Shown: positions 28,340 to 35,850 of the stretch, piece by piece
Position numbering within the stretch: the first letter of the stretch is position 1
Layout: each line of letters opens with the position of its first letter
Source of the DNA: Tumebacillus amylolyticus
Lineage (GTDB): Bacteria; Bacillota; Bacilli; Tumebacillales; Tumebacillaceae
Assembly: GCF_016722965.1 (NCBI RefSeq)
Contig: NZ_JAEQNB010000006.1
Location: 1-64,000 of the forward strand
Direction: 5' to 3'
Length of the DNA: 64,000 nucleotides
Position numbers and translations under genes: made by a program
Notes under the pieces: generated by a model
Database searches by the model: none
Seen by the model: only the letters and a program-made list of their open reading frames with translations
Told to the model about the DNA's origin: nothing

Positions 28340-29341
28340 ATGACATTTAATCGACGTTTCGCGGCTTTTGTTGCCGCAGTCGCTGTATCGGCAGTCCTCG
28401 TCTCCGGTTGTCAACCGGAATATGATCAATTGAAACCGAATCAAGTGAAGTGGGCGATGTCGGTGATTGCCGTCGCTGACAACGATGAACAGAAAGCCGC
28501 CATCCAAGAGATGACGAGCCAACTCGCCGGAACTCTCGCAATGGCCACGAACGTGACTTGGCTTGCGAAGCCCGAAGAGGCCGCAGCGGCGTTGGACAAG
28601 GCTGCAGGGACTCCCGGTGTGGATCTCGTGTTGCTAAACACGGCGTCAGATAACTTGCAAGCTGTGGCGCAAAAGCATCCCGAGAAGCGCTTCGCTGTAT
28701 TGGGCGATGAGAACGTTCCTCAGTTGTCAAATGTACGGACGATGCGTCATGATCACAACCGCATGATGTTCCTCGCGGGATTCCTCGCAGCCGAAGCGAA
28801 CAAGGAATCAAGCGCTCCGTTTAGCGTCTATGTGGACAAAGTTCGTCCGACCACCGACTCCGATTGGCAGTTGGTGCTCGCAGGAGTACGGTTTGCCGGA
28901 CGCAAAGACGCGCCCGTACAGGTGCCCAAGGACGCGATCCTTCCACCGACCACGAACACAGGCAAGACGGGTACTTCTGTTCAGAAAGCGACCCTGACCG
29001 GGCGTTCGTTGTTGCTCATGGATGAGATGCCCGATGAAGTTTGGGCGAAGATTCAAGATCGAGGTATGAAAATTATTCGTACAGATCAAAGTACGAAGGG
29101 ACTGGCATATCAATCCAATAGTGTGGCGCAACCGTCCTCTCTGTTGCAGGAGGCGGTCAAAGAGGAGAGCCAATTGTTGCAAGAGGGGAAATGGTCGGCG
29201 GGGCAAGCGGTGGAAGTACCCGCCAAACAGATCTACCAATTGACGCAACCGGGGCTGTTCCTCGACAAATCGCTTGCCACTCGCTTGGAGTTGATCAACG
29301 ACCAGCTCGCCTCTGGTGCGTTGAAACCGGGGACCTGGTAG
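28340..29341 (+). CDS. Lipoprotein distantly related to BMP/PnrA binding proteins
   Basis: The 333-residue product has a type II signal peptide with lipobox VSGC (cysteine at about 24). The mature part resembles the BMP family. The segment MRHDHNRMMFLAGFLAAEANK (about 134-154) matches the region around the conserved GFLAG of such proteins, and the C-terminal QEAVKEESQLLQEGKW resembles the BMP end helix. Central ligand-binding motifs are weak compared with the gene at 15935. It may bind another ligand or have a sensory role like Med. The only AGGAG lies 16 nt from the ATG, an unusually long spacing. It leads into the ymfK-rodZ genes. Confidence 0.7.
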   Translation: MTFNRRFAAFVAAVAVSAVLVSGCQPEYDQLKPNQVKWAMSVIAVADNDEQKAAIQEMTSQLAGTLAMATNVTWLAKPEEAAAALDKAAGTPGVDLVLLNTASDNLQAVAQKHPEKRFAVLGDENVPQLSNVRTMRHDHNRMMFLAGFLAAEANKESSAPFSVYVDKVRPTTDSDWQLVLAGVRFAGRKDAPVQVPKDAILPPTTNTGKTGTSVQKATLTGRSLLLMDEMPDEVWAKIQDRGMKIIRTDQSTKGLAYQSNSVAQPSSLLQEAVKEESQLLQEGKWSAGQAVEVPAKQIYQLTQPGLFLDKSLATRLELINDQLASGALKPGTW

Positions 29342-29364
29342 AGAGAGAAAAGGGGTTGTCTACG

Positions 29365-30138
29365 TTGGAACAATGGTATCTGGAATATCACATTCACAAA
29401 GACCGTCCAGGTCTGCTCGGTGACATCGCATCGTTGCTCGGGATGCTCTCGATCAACATCCTCACCGTCAGCGGGGTCGATGAATTCAACCGCGGCTTCC
29501 TCTTGACAACAAACGACCGGCAGAAGATCTCCGCGTTGCGTTCTATGCTTCGCAAAGTCGAGAACATTACGGTGACGGCGTTGCGCCAACCGACGTTGTT
29601 GGACCGATTGGCCCTGCGTCATGGTGTGTTCATCCAACGCGAATCATCGGAGAATACCAAGACGTATAAATTTACGAGGGATCAACTTGGAATTCTTGTC
29701 GATTTTTTGGGGGAATTACTAAAAAAGGAAGGCAATCAGGTTATCGGAATCCGAGGGATGCCGCGCGTGGGGAAAACGGAGTCGATTGTCGCCGCGTCTG
29801 TCTACGCGAACAAGCGGTGGTCATTCGTTTCGTCGACCCTGTTGCGCCAGACGATCCGTACACGTCTGGACGAAGACGAGATGTTTGCTGACAACATGGT
29901 CTTCCTGTTGGATGGCATCGTGTCCACGCATCGGGCCAACGATCAGCATCGCTCTCTCGTCCGGGAGATCATGCGCTTGGAAGCGCCGAAGGTGATCGAA
30001 CACCCGGATATCTTCGTCCGTGAGACGGAGTTTGGCTGGGAGCACTTCGACCGCATCATCGAATTGCGCAATACCCCCGACGAGGAGATCTCGTACCAGA
30101 TGATTCAAACCGGATTCTCATCCTTCGATATCAGTTAA
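29365..30138 (+). CDS. ymfK: YmfK family protein (DUF3388): ACT-like and P-loop-like regions
   Basis: The 257-residue protein begins with an ACT-like domain (EQWYLEYHIHKDRPGLLGDIASLLGML is its start) and continues with a region containing GMPRVGKTES (about 130-139), a Walker A-like P-loop. Gene order (before rodZ/ymfM and pgsA) and the N terminus match YmfK of Bacillus. A TTG start at 29365 is chosen because AAAAGGGG lies nine bases upstream and the family starts with MEQWYLEY. Its biochemical role is unknown. Confidence 0.85.
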   Translation: MEQWYLEYHIHKDRPGLLGDIASLLGMLSINILTVSGVDEFNRGFLLTTNDRQKISALRSMLRKVENITVTALRQPTLLDRLALRHGVFIQRESSENTKTYKFTRDQLGILVDFLGELLKKEGNQVIGIRGMPRVGKTESIVAASVYANKRWSFVSSTLLRQTIRTRLDEDEMFADNMVFLLDGIVSTHRANDQHRSLVREIMRLEAPKVIEHPDIFVRETEFGWEHFDRIIELRNTPDEEISYQMIQTGFSSFDIS

Positions 30139-30175
30139 AACCGACAGCAGAGACTCTCGAAGGAGGTAGTGCAAC

Positions 30176-31015
30176 GTGCAGGAACTCGGAACAGAAATCA
30201 AACAGGCGCGTGAGCAGAAGGGCTTGACGCTTGAACAGGTGCAACAGGACACCAAAATTCGCACCCGCTATCTGGAAGCGATTGAGCAGGGAGACCTGTC
30301 GGCCCTGCCGGGCCTCGTCTATGCTCGCGGATTCATCAAGAGCTATGCCGAATACTTGGGGATGAACGGACAGGAGCTTCTCGAGCGTCATAACCTCATT
30401 CAAACGTCGTCCGAGACAGCCCCCGTCGAATCCTTGCGACGTGCGGCCAAGAAATCGTCGACGGTCGAAGTGTCGAAGTCGTCGATTGGCAATTCGCGTC
30501 TGTTGCCGCAGATCGTGGCAGGCGTGGGCGTGCTGGCCGTGTTGGTGGCGGCGTATGTGTTGCTCGTGAAAAACGAAAGCCCGAAAGACACCGGGCAAGC
30601 GCAAACCCAAGCGACGGCGAATGCGCAAGACGTTACCCCCACGACGCAAGCCACTCCGACTCCGACTCCCGCACCGACCCCGGCGCCTCAACCGCAGCCC
30701 GAACCACCGAAACCGCAGGCGACCGTAACGCAGTCTGCCAAGGAAAGCAACCGCACGCTCTATGCGGTGGGCAATACTGACAACTTGTCTCTCGTGCTGA
30801 CCGCGCAAGACAATTGTTGGATACAGGTGACGGCTGACGGCAAAGTGGTGGAGACCGGCATCGTCAAAGTGGGGGAGAGCCGTACGTGGACCGCGACGAA
30901 GGATATCGCCGTCCTCACCGGCAAGTCGAAGTTCATCACGCTCAAGATGAACGACCTGCCCGTCTCATTCGAACCGCAATTGCGCGGCTACACCTACGAG
31001 TTTCAGAAAAAATAA
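30176..31015 (+). CDS. rodZ: RodZ-like cytoskeletal membrane protein (YmfM)
   Basis: The 279-residue product has an N-terminal helix-turn-helix of RodZ type (about 5-75; LGTEIKQAREQKGLTLEQVQ, YARGFIKSYAEYLG). A basic linker, one transmembrane helix (about 109-131) and a Pro/Thr/Gln-rich outer linker (about 145-185) follow, then a C-terminal DUF4115 beta domain (about 195-278; CWIQVTADGKVVETG). RodZ links MreB to the membrane in rod-shape maintenance. The GTG start has GAAGGAGGT upstream. It is located between ymfK and pgsA as in B. subtilis, though three foreign genes intervene before rimO. Confidence 0.92.
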   Translation: MQELGTEIKQAREQKGLTLEQVQQDTKIRTRYLEAIEQGDLSALPGLVYARGFIKSYAEYLGMNGQELLERHNLIQTSSETAPVESLRRAAKKSSTVEVSKSSIGNSRLLPQIVAGVGVLAVLVAAYVLLVKNESPKDTGQAQTQATANAQDVTPTTQATPTPTPAPTPAPQPQPEPPKPQATVTQSAKESNRTLYAVGNTDNLSLVLTAQDNCWIQVTADGKVVETGIVKVGESRTWTATKDIAVLTGKSKFITLKMNDLPVSFEPQLRGYTYEFQKK

Positions 31016-31032
31016 GCGCAACACACGAAGGT

Positions 31033-31068
31033 CAGGCCTCGGGCTCGTCTCGAGGCCGGGGCCTTTTT
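31033..31068 (+). terminator. Hairpin terminator between convergent genes
   Basis: AGGCCTCGGGCTCG and CGAGGCCGGGGCCT form an imperfect GC-rich hairpin followed by T6. It ends the rodZ transcript. The minus-strand gene stops one base beyond it. Confidence 0.75.
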
Positions 31069-31422
31069 TCATGCATCCGATTTGGGGTCATCGGGACGTC
31101 GTAAGGTGCCAAAGTACCGAACTCCCCAATGAATTCCCAAAGAAGCGGTCTCTTCCGCAATCGTATCGAGAAGCAAGCCAAGACCTGACTTGTCCATGGT
31201 CTTGAAGATCGTTTCCAACGTATGGAACTCCTCCATCCCGACGACGACATAATCATCCTGTGCCAGATGCTCCAGCCAGAGTGCTCCCGGTGCATCTTGC
31301 CACAGTTCGCCATACGTCAGGCGGTACAACTCTCCAAGGTCTAAGGGTTGGCGAAGCGATTCGAAGTACATTGTCAATTGATAGAGGGCCCGTGCGAGCC
31401 GAAGTTCGCGTTTGCCGTTCAT
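31069..31422 (-). CDS. Unknown protein, second gene of a LexA-box operon; paralogue of the 22610-22960 gene
   Basis: The 117-residue protein is soluble and helix-rich. It shares ALYQL..Y...L..P...(G/K)(E/D)LYR..Y with the product at 22610-22960, plus a comparable C-terminal half, so the two are probably paralogues. The family is not recognised. AAGGAGG lies six bases before the ATG, which overlaps the stop of the preceding gene by ATGA, so the two are translationally coupled. Control should come from the promoter at 31857-31886, which is covered by four LexA-box-like sites. Involvement in a DNA-damage response is inferred from that promoter only. Confidence 0.7.
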   Translation of the reverse strand: MNGKRELRLARALYQLTMYFESLRQPLDLGELYRLTYGELWQDAPGALWLEHLAQDDYVVVGMEEFHTLETIFKTMDKSGLGLLLDTIAEETASLGIHWGVRYFGTLRRPDDPKSDA

Positions 31423-31775
31423 GCTCTGCCTCCTTCGAGAAGGGTTTTGAAGAGAATTTCAGATTCGGCGTGCAATGTTGCAAGTAAGAAACAGTGCTGG
31501 ACCCGATAGCCGCGTTCCATATAGGCAATCGTGAAGTCCACGCTGTTTTTTTGTTGTTCAATGACGCGAACACTGTGGCGGCGCAAGAGACGCTTGTGTT
31601 CGGCGATTCGTGTGAGTAGCAGACCGTGCAAATTTTGCAGTCGTTCGATCAAACAAGATGACAACCCCAGGGGAGCGGACGCCAACAGGGCTAGATCAGC
31701 CTCGATCTGCTGACGCAACAGGTGCATGATCAGAACGGTCTTGACGACGCCAAGTGATGGGAATGATTCCGCCAT
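31419..31775 (-). CDS. Unknown helical protein, first gene of a LexA-box operon
   Basis: The 118-residue product has no recognised family. It looks all-helical: a hydrophobic first helix (VKTVLIMHLLRQQIEADLALL), a middle helix rich in Leu/Arg/His (IERLQNLHGLLLTRIAEHKRLLRRHSVRVIEQQ, in parts) with coiled-coil character, and a last helix (LLATLHAESEILFKTLLEGG). No transmembrane segment is certain. ATG at 31775 is preferred to TTG at 31790 because GGAGGG is seven bases upstream. It overlaps the next gene by ATGA. The 5' leader carries two GAACNNNNGTTC sites, and the promoter two more LexA-like sites, so it is probably repressed by LexA. Confidence 0.65.
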   Translation of the reverse strand: MAESFPSLGVVKTVLIMHLLRQQIEADLALLASAPLGLSSCLIERLQNLHGLLLTRIAEHKRLLRRHSVRVIEQQKNSVDFTIAYMERGYRVQHCFLLATLHAESEILFKTLLEGGRA

Positions 31776-31810
31776 CCCGCTTCCCTCCAAATTCAGACTC
31801 TTTGCAAGTG

Positions 31811-31880
31811 GGAACGAACGTTCTCAGAACAATTGTTCCCCAGTACATTTGTTCGTATTCTAAACCCGAACGTGTATTCG
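31811..31880. promoter_or_regulatory. Cluster of four LexA (DinR)-box-like sites
   Basis: Compared with the Bacillus consensus CGAACRNRYGTTYC, the sites GGAACGAACGTTCT (31811-31824), AGAACAATTGTTCC (31826-31839), the reverse complement of 31842-31855 (CGAACAAATGTACT) and CGAACGTGTATTCG (31867-31880) each match at about 12 of 14 positions. Two hold the full GAACNNNNGTTC core. Site four lies in the spacer of the minus-strand promoter and site three just after its -10; sites one and two are in the leader. Confidence 0.7.
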
Positions 31881-31886
31881 TGTAAA
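31857..31886 (-). promoter_or_regulatory. Sigma-A type promoter for the unknown two-gene operon
   Basis: Read on the minus strand, TTTACA (31886-31881) and TAGAAT (31862-31857) are separated by 18 bp. A LexA-like box fills the spacer exactly. The leader to the ATG at 31775 would be about 75 nt. Confidence 0.6.
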
Positions 31887-31894
31887 GAGCTATT

Positions 31895-31923
31895 TTGCAG
31901 GAAACACGTGGCACTGGTATAAT
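31895..31923 (+). promoter_or_regulatory. Sigma-A type promoter for yajQ
   Basis: TTGCAG (31895-31900) and TATAAT (31918-31923) are 17 bp apart, with an extended -10 (TGGTATAAT). It is back to back with the LexA-controlled minus-strand promoter, about 9 bp from its -35. Confidence 0.7.
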
Positions 31924-31965
31924 GAGTGACAATACATAAGCAACAACAGACAGGAGGAGATATCG

Positions 31966-32457
31966 ATGGCGAAGGACCCGTCCTTTGATATCGTCAGCGA
32001 GATCAACATGCAAGAAATGGACAACGCGGTGAACCAAGCGGTCAAGGAAATGATCGGCCGCTTTGATTTTAAAAACAGCAAGAGTTCCATTGAGCTGGGC
32101 GAGAAAGACATCACAATCGCAAGCGACGACGACTTCAAATTGAAGTCGGTGATCGACATCTTGGAAACCAAGATGATCAAGCGCGGCATCTCCTTGAAGT
32201 CGCTCGACTTCGGGAAAATCGAACCGGCGTCGGGCGGTACCGTGCGCCAAGTGGCGAAACTCAAGCAGGGCCTCGACCAAGACAACGCCAAGAAGATCAT
32301 CAAACTCATCAAGGACTCCAAACTCAAAGTCCAAGCGTCCGTTCAAGGCGATCAAGTGCGCGTCACCGGCAAGAGCCGCGACGATCTGCAAGCTGTGATC
32401 CAACTGGTTCGAAACAGCGACTTGCCGATTGATCTGCAATTCACCAACTATCGCTGA
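31966..32457 (+). CDS. yajQ: YajQ family cyclic di-GMP/nucleotide-binding protein
   Basis: A 163-residue cytoplasmic protein of the YajQ family (two ferredoxin-like halves). Conserved parts are [19 protein letters not shown] at the N terminus, [13 protein letters not shown], and the ending [16 protein letters not shown]. Length is exactly that of the family. Xanthomonas YajQ homologues bind c-di-GMP and act with a regulator; in Firmicutes the role is less clear. RBS CAGGAGGAG precedes the ATG. It has its own promoter and terminator. Confidence 0.95.
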   Translation: MAKDPSFDIVSEINMQEMDNAVNQAVKEMIGRFDFKNSKSSIELGEKDITIASDDDFKLKSVIDILETKMIKRGISLKSLDFGKIEPASGGTVRQVAKLKQGLDQDNAKKIIKLIKDSKLKVQASVQGDQVRVTGKSRDDLQAVIQLVRNSDLPIDLQFTNYR

Positions 32458-32463
32458 GCAACA

Positions 32464-32502
32464 CAAACAGGGCCCCGTCGACGGGGGACCCTGTTTGTTT
32501 TT
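32464..32502 (+). terminator. Rho-independent terminator
   Basis: AAACAGGG.CCCCGTCGACGGGG.CCCTGTTTG forms a long stem with small bulges, followed by T run. It ends yajQ, and its T tract merges with the -35 region of the rimO promoter. Confidence 0.88.
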
Positions 32503-32530
32503 TGACACCCATTCTTACATGGTTTATACT
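32502..32530 (+). promoter_or_regulatory. Sigma-A type promoter for rimO
   Basis: A consensus TTGACA (32502-32507) is followed after 17 bp by TATACT (32525-32530). It should drive rimO-pgsA. Confidence 0.75.
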
Positions 32531-32589
32531 ATTGACAGCATGTCTTAATAGGTCAGCGCCAGTAGGCGATAGATGGAGGATACAGCACT

Positions 32590-33936
32590 GTGACGCAAAA
32601 AACTGTACAAAAGATCCACTTTGTAACTCTTGGTTGTGAAAAAAATCTCGTAGACTCTGAAGTCATGATGGGGATTGTCCAAGGTCAGGACTACACGATT
32701 GTTGAAAACGCAGAAGACGCAGACGTCGTGGTCGTCAACACCTGTGGTTTTATCGACGATGCGAAGGCGGAGTCGGTTGAAACGATCTTGCAAATGGCGA
32801 ACCTCAAAGAAACCGCCAACGTCAAATCCGTTCTCGTAGCAGGTTGCATGGCGCAGCGCTACAAAGACGAGTTGATGACGGAAATTCCGGAGATCGACGG
32901 CATCGTCGGCACGCAAGACTTCATTCAGATCACCGATTTGATCGAGGAATCGTTGACCGGTTCCCGTCCGCAGTTCTTCTCTGCGGGCAACCCGATCTAC
33001 CTCTATGACGAGAACACCCCGCGCGTTCATACGTCGGGCAACATTTCGGCGTACATCAAGATTGCGGAAGGTTGCAACCATGCTTGCACGTTCTGCATCA
33101 TCCCGACGATGCGCGGCAAATTGCGTTCGCGCCCGATTGAATCGATCGTCTCCGAAGCAGAACAACTGGTTGCGCAAGGCGTCAAGGAAATCATCTTGAT
33201 CGCGCAAGACACCACCGACTACGGCATCGACATCTACAAACAACGCCGTCTGGCTGATCTGCTGGAAGCGTTGAACAATGTCGAAGGTCTGCACTGGGTT
33301 CGCCTGCACTACGCATACCCGGGCTTCTTCACCGATGAAGTCATCGATGCCATCGCTTCTTACGATCGTGTGGCGAAGTACATCGACATGCCGTTGCAAC
33401 ATTCCGAAGACCACATCTTGAAGTCGATGCAACGTCCGGGCCACCAAGCGGGCGTGCGCAAATTGGTCAAAAAAATCCGTGAGCGCGTGCCGAATGTTGC
33501 GCTGCGCACGTCGATTATCGTCGGGTTCCCGGGCGAGACCGATGAAGACTTTGAGAACCTCTGCAACTTTGTTCGCGAACTGGAATTTGATCACATCGGT
33601 GTGTTCACCTACTCGCCGGAGGAAGGGACGCCGTCTGCAGAATTTGCGGCTCAAGTCCCGGACGAAATCAAAGAGCGCCGCTCGAATATTTTGATGGAAG
33701 TAGCGCGCGAAGTGGCTGCAAGCCGTCAAGCTCGCCATGTCGGCGAAGTGCTCGACGTGTTGATTGAGAAGTTTGACGAGGAAGACCCTTCCGTCCGCGT
33801 CGGCCGTACTCAATTTGACGCCCGCGACATCGACGGTCTCGTCTTCGTGGCAAATTCCGACGCCAAAGTCGGGGATATGATCAAAGTTCGCGTCACGCAC
33901 GCGTTCGATTTTGACCTCTCGGGGGAGGCTGTCTAG
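32590..33936 (+). CDS. rimO: Ribosomal protein uS12 methylthiotransferase RimO
   Basis: A 448-residue radical-SAM enzyme that adds a methylthio group to Asp of ribosomal protein S12. The N-terminal UPF0004 domain (TLGCEKNLVDSE, with further cysteines in NTCGFID and AGCMAQR) binds one Fe-S cluster. The radical-SAM motif CNHACTFCIIP (about 162-172, CxxxCxxC) binds the other. A TRAM domain closes the protein. CEKN rather than QMN near the N terminus separates RimO from MiaB. The GTG start has GGAGG upstream. It overlaps no gene, but pgsA starts one base after its stop. Confidence 0.95.
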   Translation: MTQKTVQKIHFVTLGCEKNLVDSEVMMGIVQGQDYTIVENAEDADVVVVNTCGFIDDAKAESVETILQMANLKETANVKSVLVAGCMAQRYKDELMTEIPEIDGIVGTQDFIQITDLIEESLTGSRPQFFSAGNPIYLYDENTPRVHTSGNISAYIKIAEGCNHACTFCIIPTMRGKLRSRPIESIVSEAEQLVAQGVKEIILIAQDTTDYGIDIYKQRRLADLLEALNNVEGLHWVRLHYAYPGFFTDEVIDAIASYDRVAKYIDMPLQHSEDHILKSMQRPGHQAGVRKLVKKIRERVPNVALRTSIIVGFPGETDEDFENLCNFVRELEFDHIGVFTYSPEEGTPSAEFAAQVPDEIKERRSNILMEVAREVAASRQARHVGEVLDVLIEKFDEEDPSVRVGRTQFDARDIDGLVFVANSDAKVGDMIKVRVTHAFDFDLSGEAV

Positions 33937-33937
33937 G

Positions 33938-34519
33938 GTGAAGTTCAATCTGGCTAATCGAATTACTTTAGCCAGGATCTCCTTGGTACCCATCGTGATG
34001 TTTTTCTTGTTGGTGCGCTTGGATCTCGGGAAGTTCACTTTCTTCGGGCATCTGACGTCCGTGACCGATCTGGTCGCCGCGTTGATCTTCATCATCGCGG
34101 CGGTCACCGACGGTCTCGACGGCTATATCGCGCGCAGTCGGAAAATGGTGACCAACTTCGGGAAGTTCCTGGACCCATTGGCTGATAAATTGTTGATCTC
34201 GGCTGTCTTGATCTCGCTCGTCGAGATGGGGCGCCTTGATGCATGGATTGCGATCGTGATCATCTCCCGCGAATTCGCTGTTACGGGCCTTCGTCTCGTT
34301 GCAGCAGCAAACGGTACGGTCATCGCCGCTTCCAACCTGGCGAAGTGGAAAACCACGTTGCAGATCATTGCGGTGGTCACACTGATCCTCGACAATTTTC
34401 CGTTTTACATCTTCAATTTCCGATTCGACTTGGTGATGGTGTATGCAATGGTGATCATCACAGCGTGGTCGGGTGTTGACTATTTTGTGAAAAACAAAGC
34501 AGCGATTCAAGAAGCCTAA
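33938..34519 (+). CDS. pgsA: CDP-diacylglycerol--glycerol-3-phosphate 3-phosphatidyltransferase
   Basis: A 193-residue membrane enzyme that makes phosphatidylglycerophosphate. The CDP-alcohol phosphotransferase motif DGxDGxxAR...GxxxDxxxD is seen as DGLDGYIARSRKMVTNFGKFLDPLAD (about 54-79, quoted only for the fixed residues D, G, A, R, G, D). Five or so hydrophobic helices span the protein. The GTG at 33938 has GGGGGAGG upstream and begins KFNLANRITLAR, the family's N terminus; an ATG 27 nt upstream was rejected. Confidence 0.94.
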   Translation: MKFNLANRITLARISLVPIVMFFLLVRLDLGKFTFFGHLTSVTDLVAALIFIIAAVTDGLDGYIARSRKMVTNFGKFLDPLADKLLISAVLISLVEMGRLDAWIAIVIISREFAVTGLRLVAAANGTVIAASNLAKWKTTLQIIAVVTLILDNFPFYIFNFRFDLVMVYAMVIITAWSGVDYFVKNKAAIQEA

Positions 34520-34530
34520 TGACAGCAATC

Positions 34531-34568
34531 AGTAGCCGGCGGATTCACTCCGACTGGCTACTCTTTTT
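34531..34568 (+). terminator. Rho-independent terminator
   Basis: AGTAGCC.GGCGG and CCGACTGGCTACT form an interrupted stem followed by T5. It ends rimO-pgsA before cinA. Confidence 0.75.
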
Positions 34569-34586
34569 CATAAGGAGGAGAGTCGA

Positions 34587-35840
34587 ATGATGAATGCGGA
34601 ATTGATCGCCGTCGGCACGGAGTTGCTCATGGGACAGATCGCCAACACCAACGCGCAATACCTCTCACAACGGATGGCCGAGATCGGCATTGCGGTATAC
34701 CACCATGCCGTCGTGGGCGACAATTTGGAGAGAGCTCAAAAAGCTCTGGGAATTGCCAAGCAACGAGGAGCCAATGTGATCATTCTCTGCGGGGGCCTCG
34801 GTCCGACGGAAGACGACTTAACCCGCCAAGTTGTCGCATCCTTTCTCGGAAAAACCCTGAATTTGTCAGACGAGATTGTTGAACATATTCGGAGCTTTTA
34901 TACATATCGTGGCAGAGAGATGCCTGAGAACAACAAGCAACAAGCGTTGGTGATCGAGGGAGCCACTGTGCTCGACAACCCGCGCGGCACAGCTCCGGGG
35001 CAGTACATCGAAGCGGACGGCGTGCACTACTTCCTGTTGCCAGGACCTCCGGCTGAGCTCAAGGGCATGTATCAAGAACAGGTCTTGCCGATCCTGCGTC
35101 ACGTGCAGGGAGCGGCGAAGCAAGTGTTTGCGTCGCGCTACCTGCATACGTTCAATATCGGGGAATCGTCTTTGGAATTGAAGATCAAAGACATCATCGA
35201 GTCGCAGTCCAACCCGACCGTGGCGCCCTACGCTTCGGAGGCCGGATGCACCATTCGTCTGACGGCAAGCGCCGCGACCGAAGACGAAGCTCGAGCGTTG
35301 ATTACCCCGGTGGAAAAAGCGATCCGTGAGCGGATCGGCCACTATGTGTACGGGATTGATGACGAGACGTTGCCGGTGAAACCGGGGCTGTTGCTTCGGG
35401 AAAAAGGCCAACGCGTGGTGACGGCGGAAAGCTGTACCGGAGGAATGATCGGGCAGATGTTGACAGATGTGTCGGGGTGCTCCGATTATTTTTACGGCAG
35501 CGTCGTCGCCTATGACAACACGATCAAGGAACGGGTGCTCGGCGTTGATCCGCAAGTGCTCCGTGAGCACGGCGCGGTCAGTGAAGAGACTGCCAAGCAG
35601 ATGGCGGAAGGTGCGCGCAAACTGATGGGCGTGGAGTGGGCGATTTCGGTGACCGGCATCGCGGGACCCGGTGGGGGAACGCCTGAGAAACCGGTCGGCC
35701 TCGTCTACATCGGCGTGGCAGGACCCGGCGGTACGACGGTGGGCGAACACCGCTTGTTCGGAGACCGCACGCAAGTGCGCCTGCGCGCAGCACGAACCGC
35801 TCTGCACAGCTTGATCGAACGCATTCAAAACGAAGGGTGA
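34587..35840 (+). CDS. cinA: Competence/damage-inducible protein CinA
   Basis: The 417-residue protein has an N-terminal MoCF-like domain (about 1-170; AELIAVGTELLMGQIANTN, CGGLGPTEDDLTRQ), related to ADP-ribose/NMN pyrophosphatases. The C-terminal CinA domain (about 255-415; VVTAESCTGGMIGQMLTDV, SVTGIAGPGGGTPEKPVG) has nicotinamide-mononucleotide deamidase activity in homologues. Full length. AAGGAGGAG precedes the ATG. It lies before the DEAD-box helicase and near recA; the cinA-recA association is classical, though here three genes and a LexA-controlled recA promoter intervene. Confidence 0.95.
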   Translation: MMNAELIAVGTELLMGQIANTNAQYLSQRMAEIGIAVYHHAVVGDNLERAQKALGIAKQRGANVIILCGGLGPTEDDLTRQVVASFLGKTLNLSDEIVEHIRSFYTYRGREMPENNKQQALVIEGATVLDNPRGTAPGQYIEADGVHYFLLPGPPAELKGMYQEQVLPILRHVQGAAKQVFASRYLHTFNIGESSLELKIKDIIESQSNPTVAPYASEAGCTIRLTASAATEDEARALITPVEKAIRERIGHYVYGIDDETLPVKPGLLLREKGQRVVTAESCTGGMIGQMLTDVSGCSDYFYGSVVAYDNTIKERVLGVDPQVLREHGAVSEETAKQMAEGARKLMGVEWAISVTGIAGPGGGTPEKPVGLVYIGVAGPGGTTVGEHRLFGDRTQVRLRAARTALHSLIERIQNEG

Positions 35841-35850
35841 TTTCCTCTAT

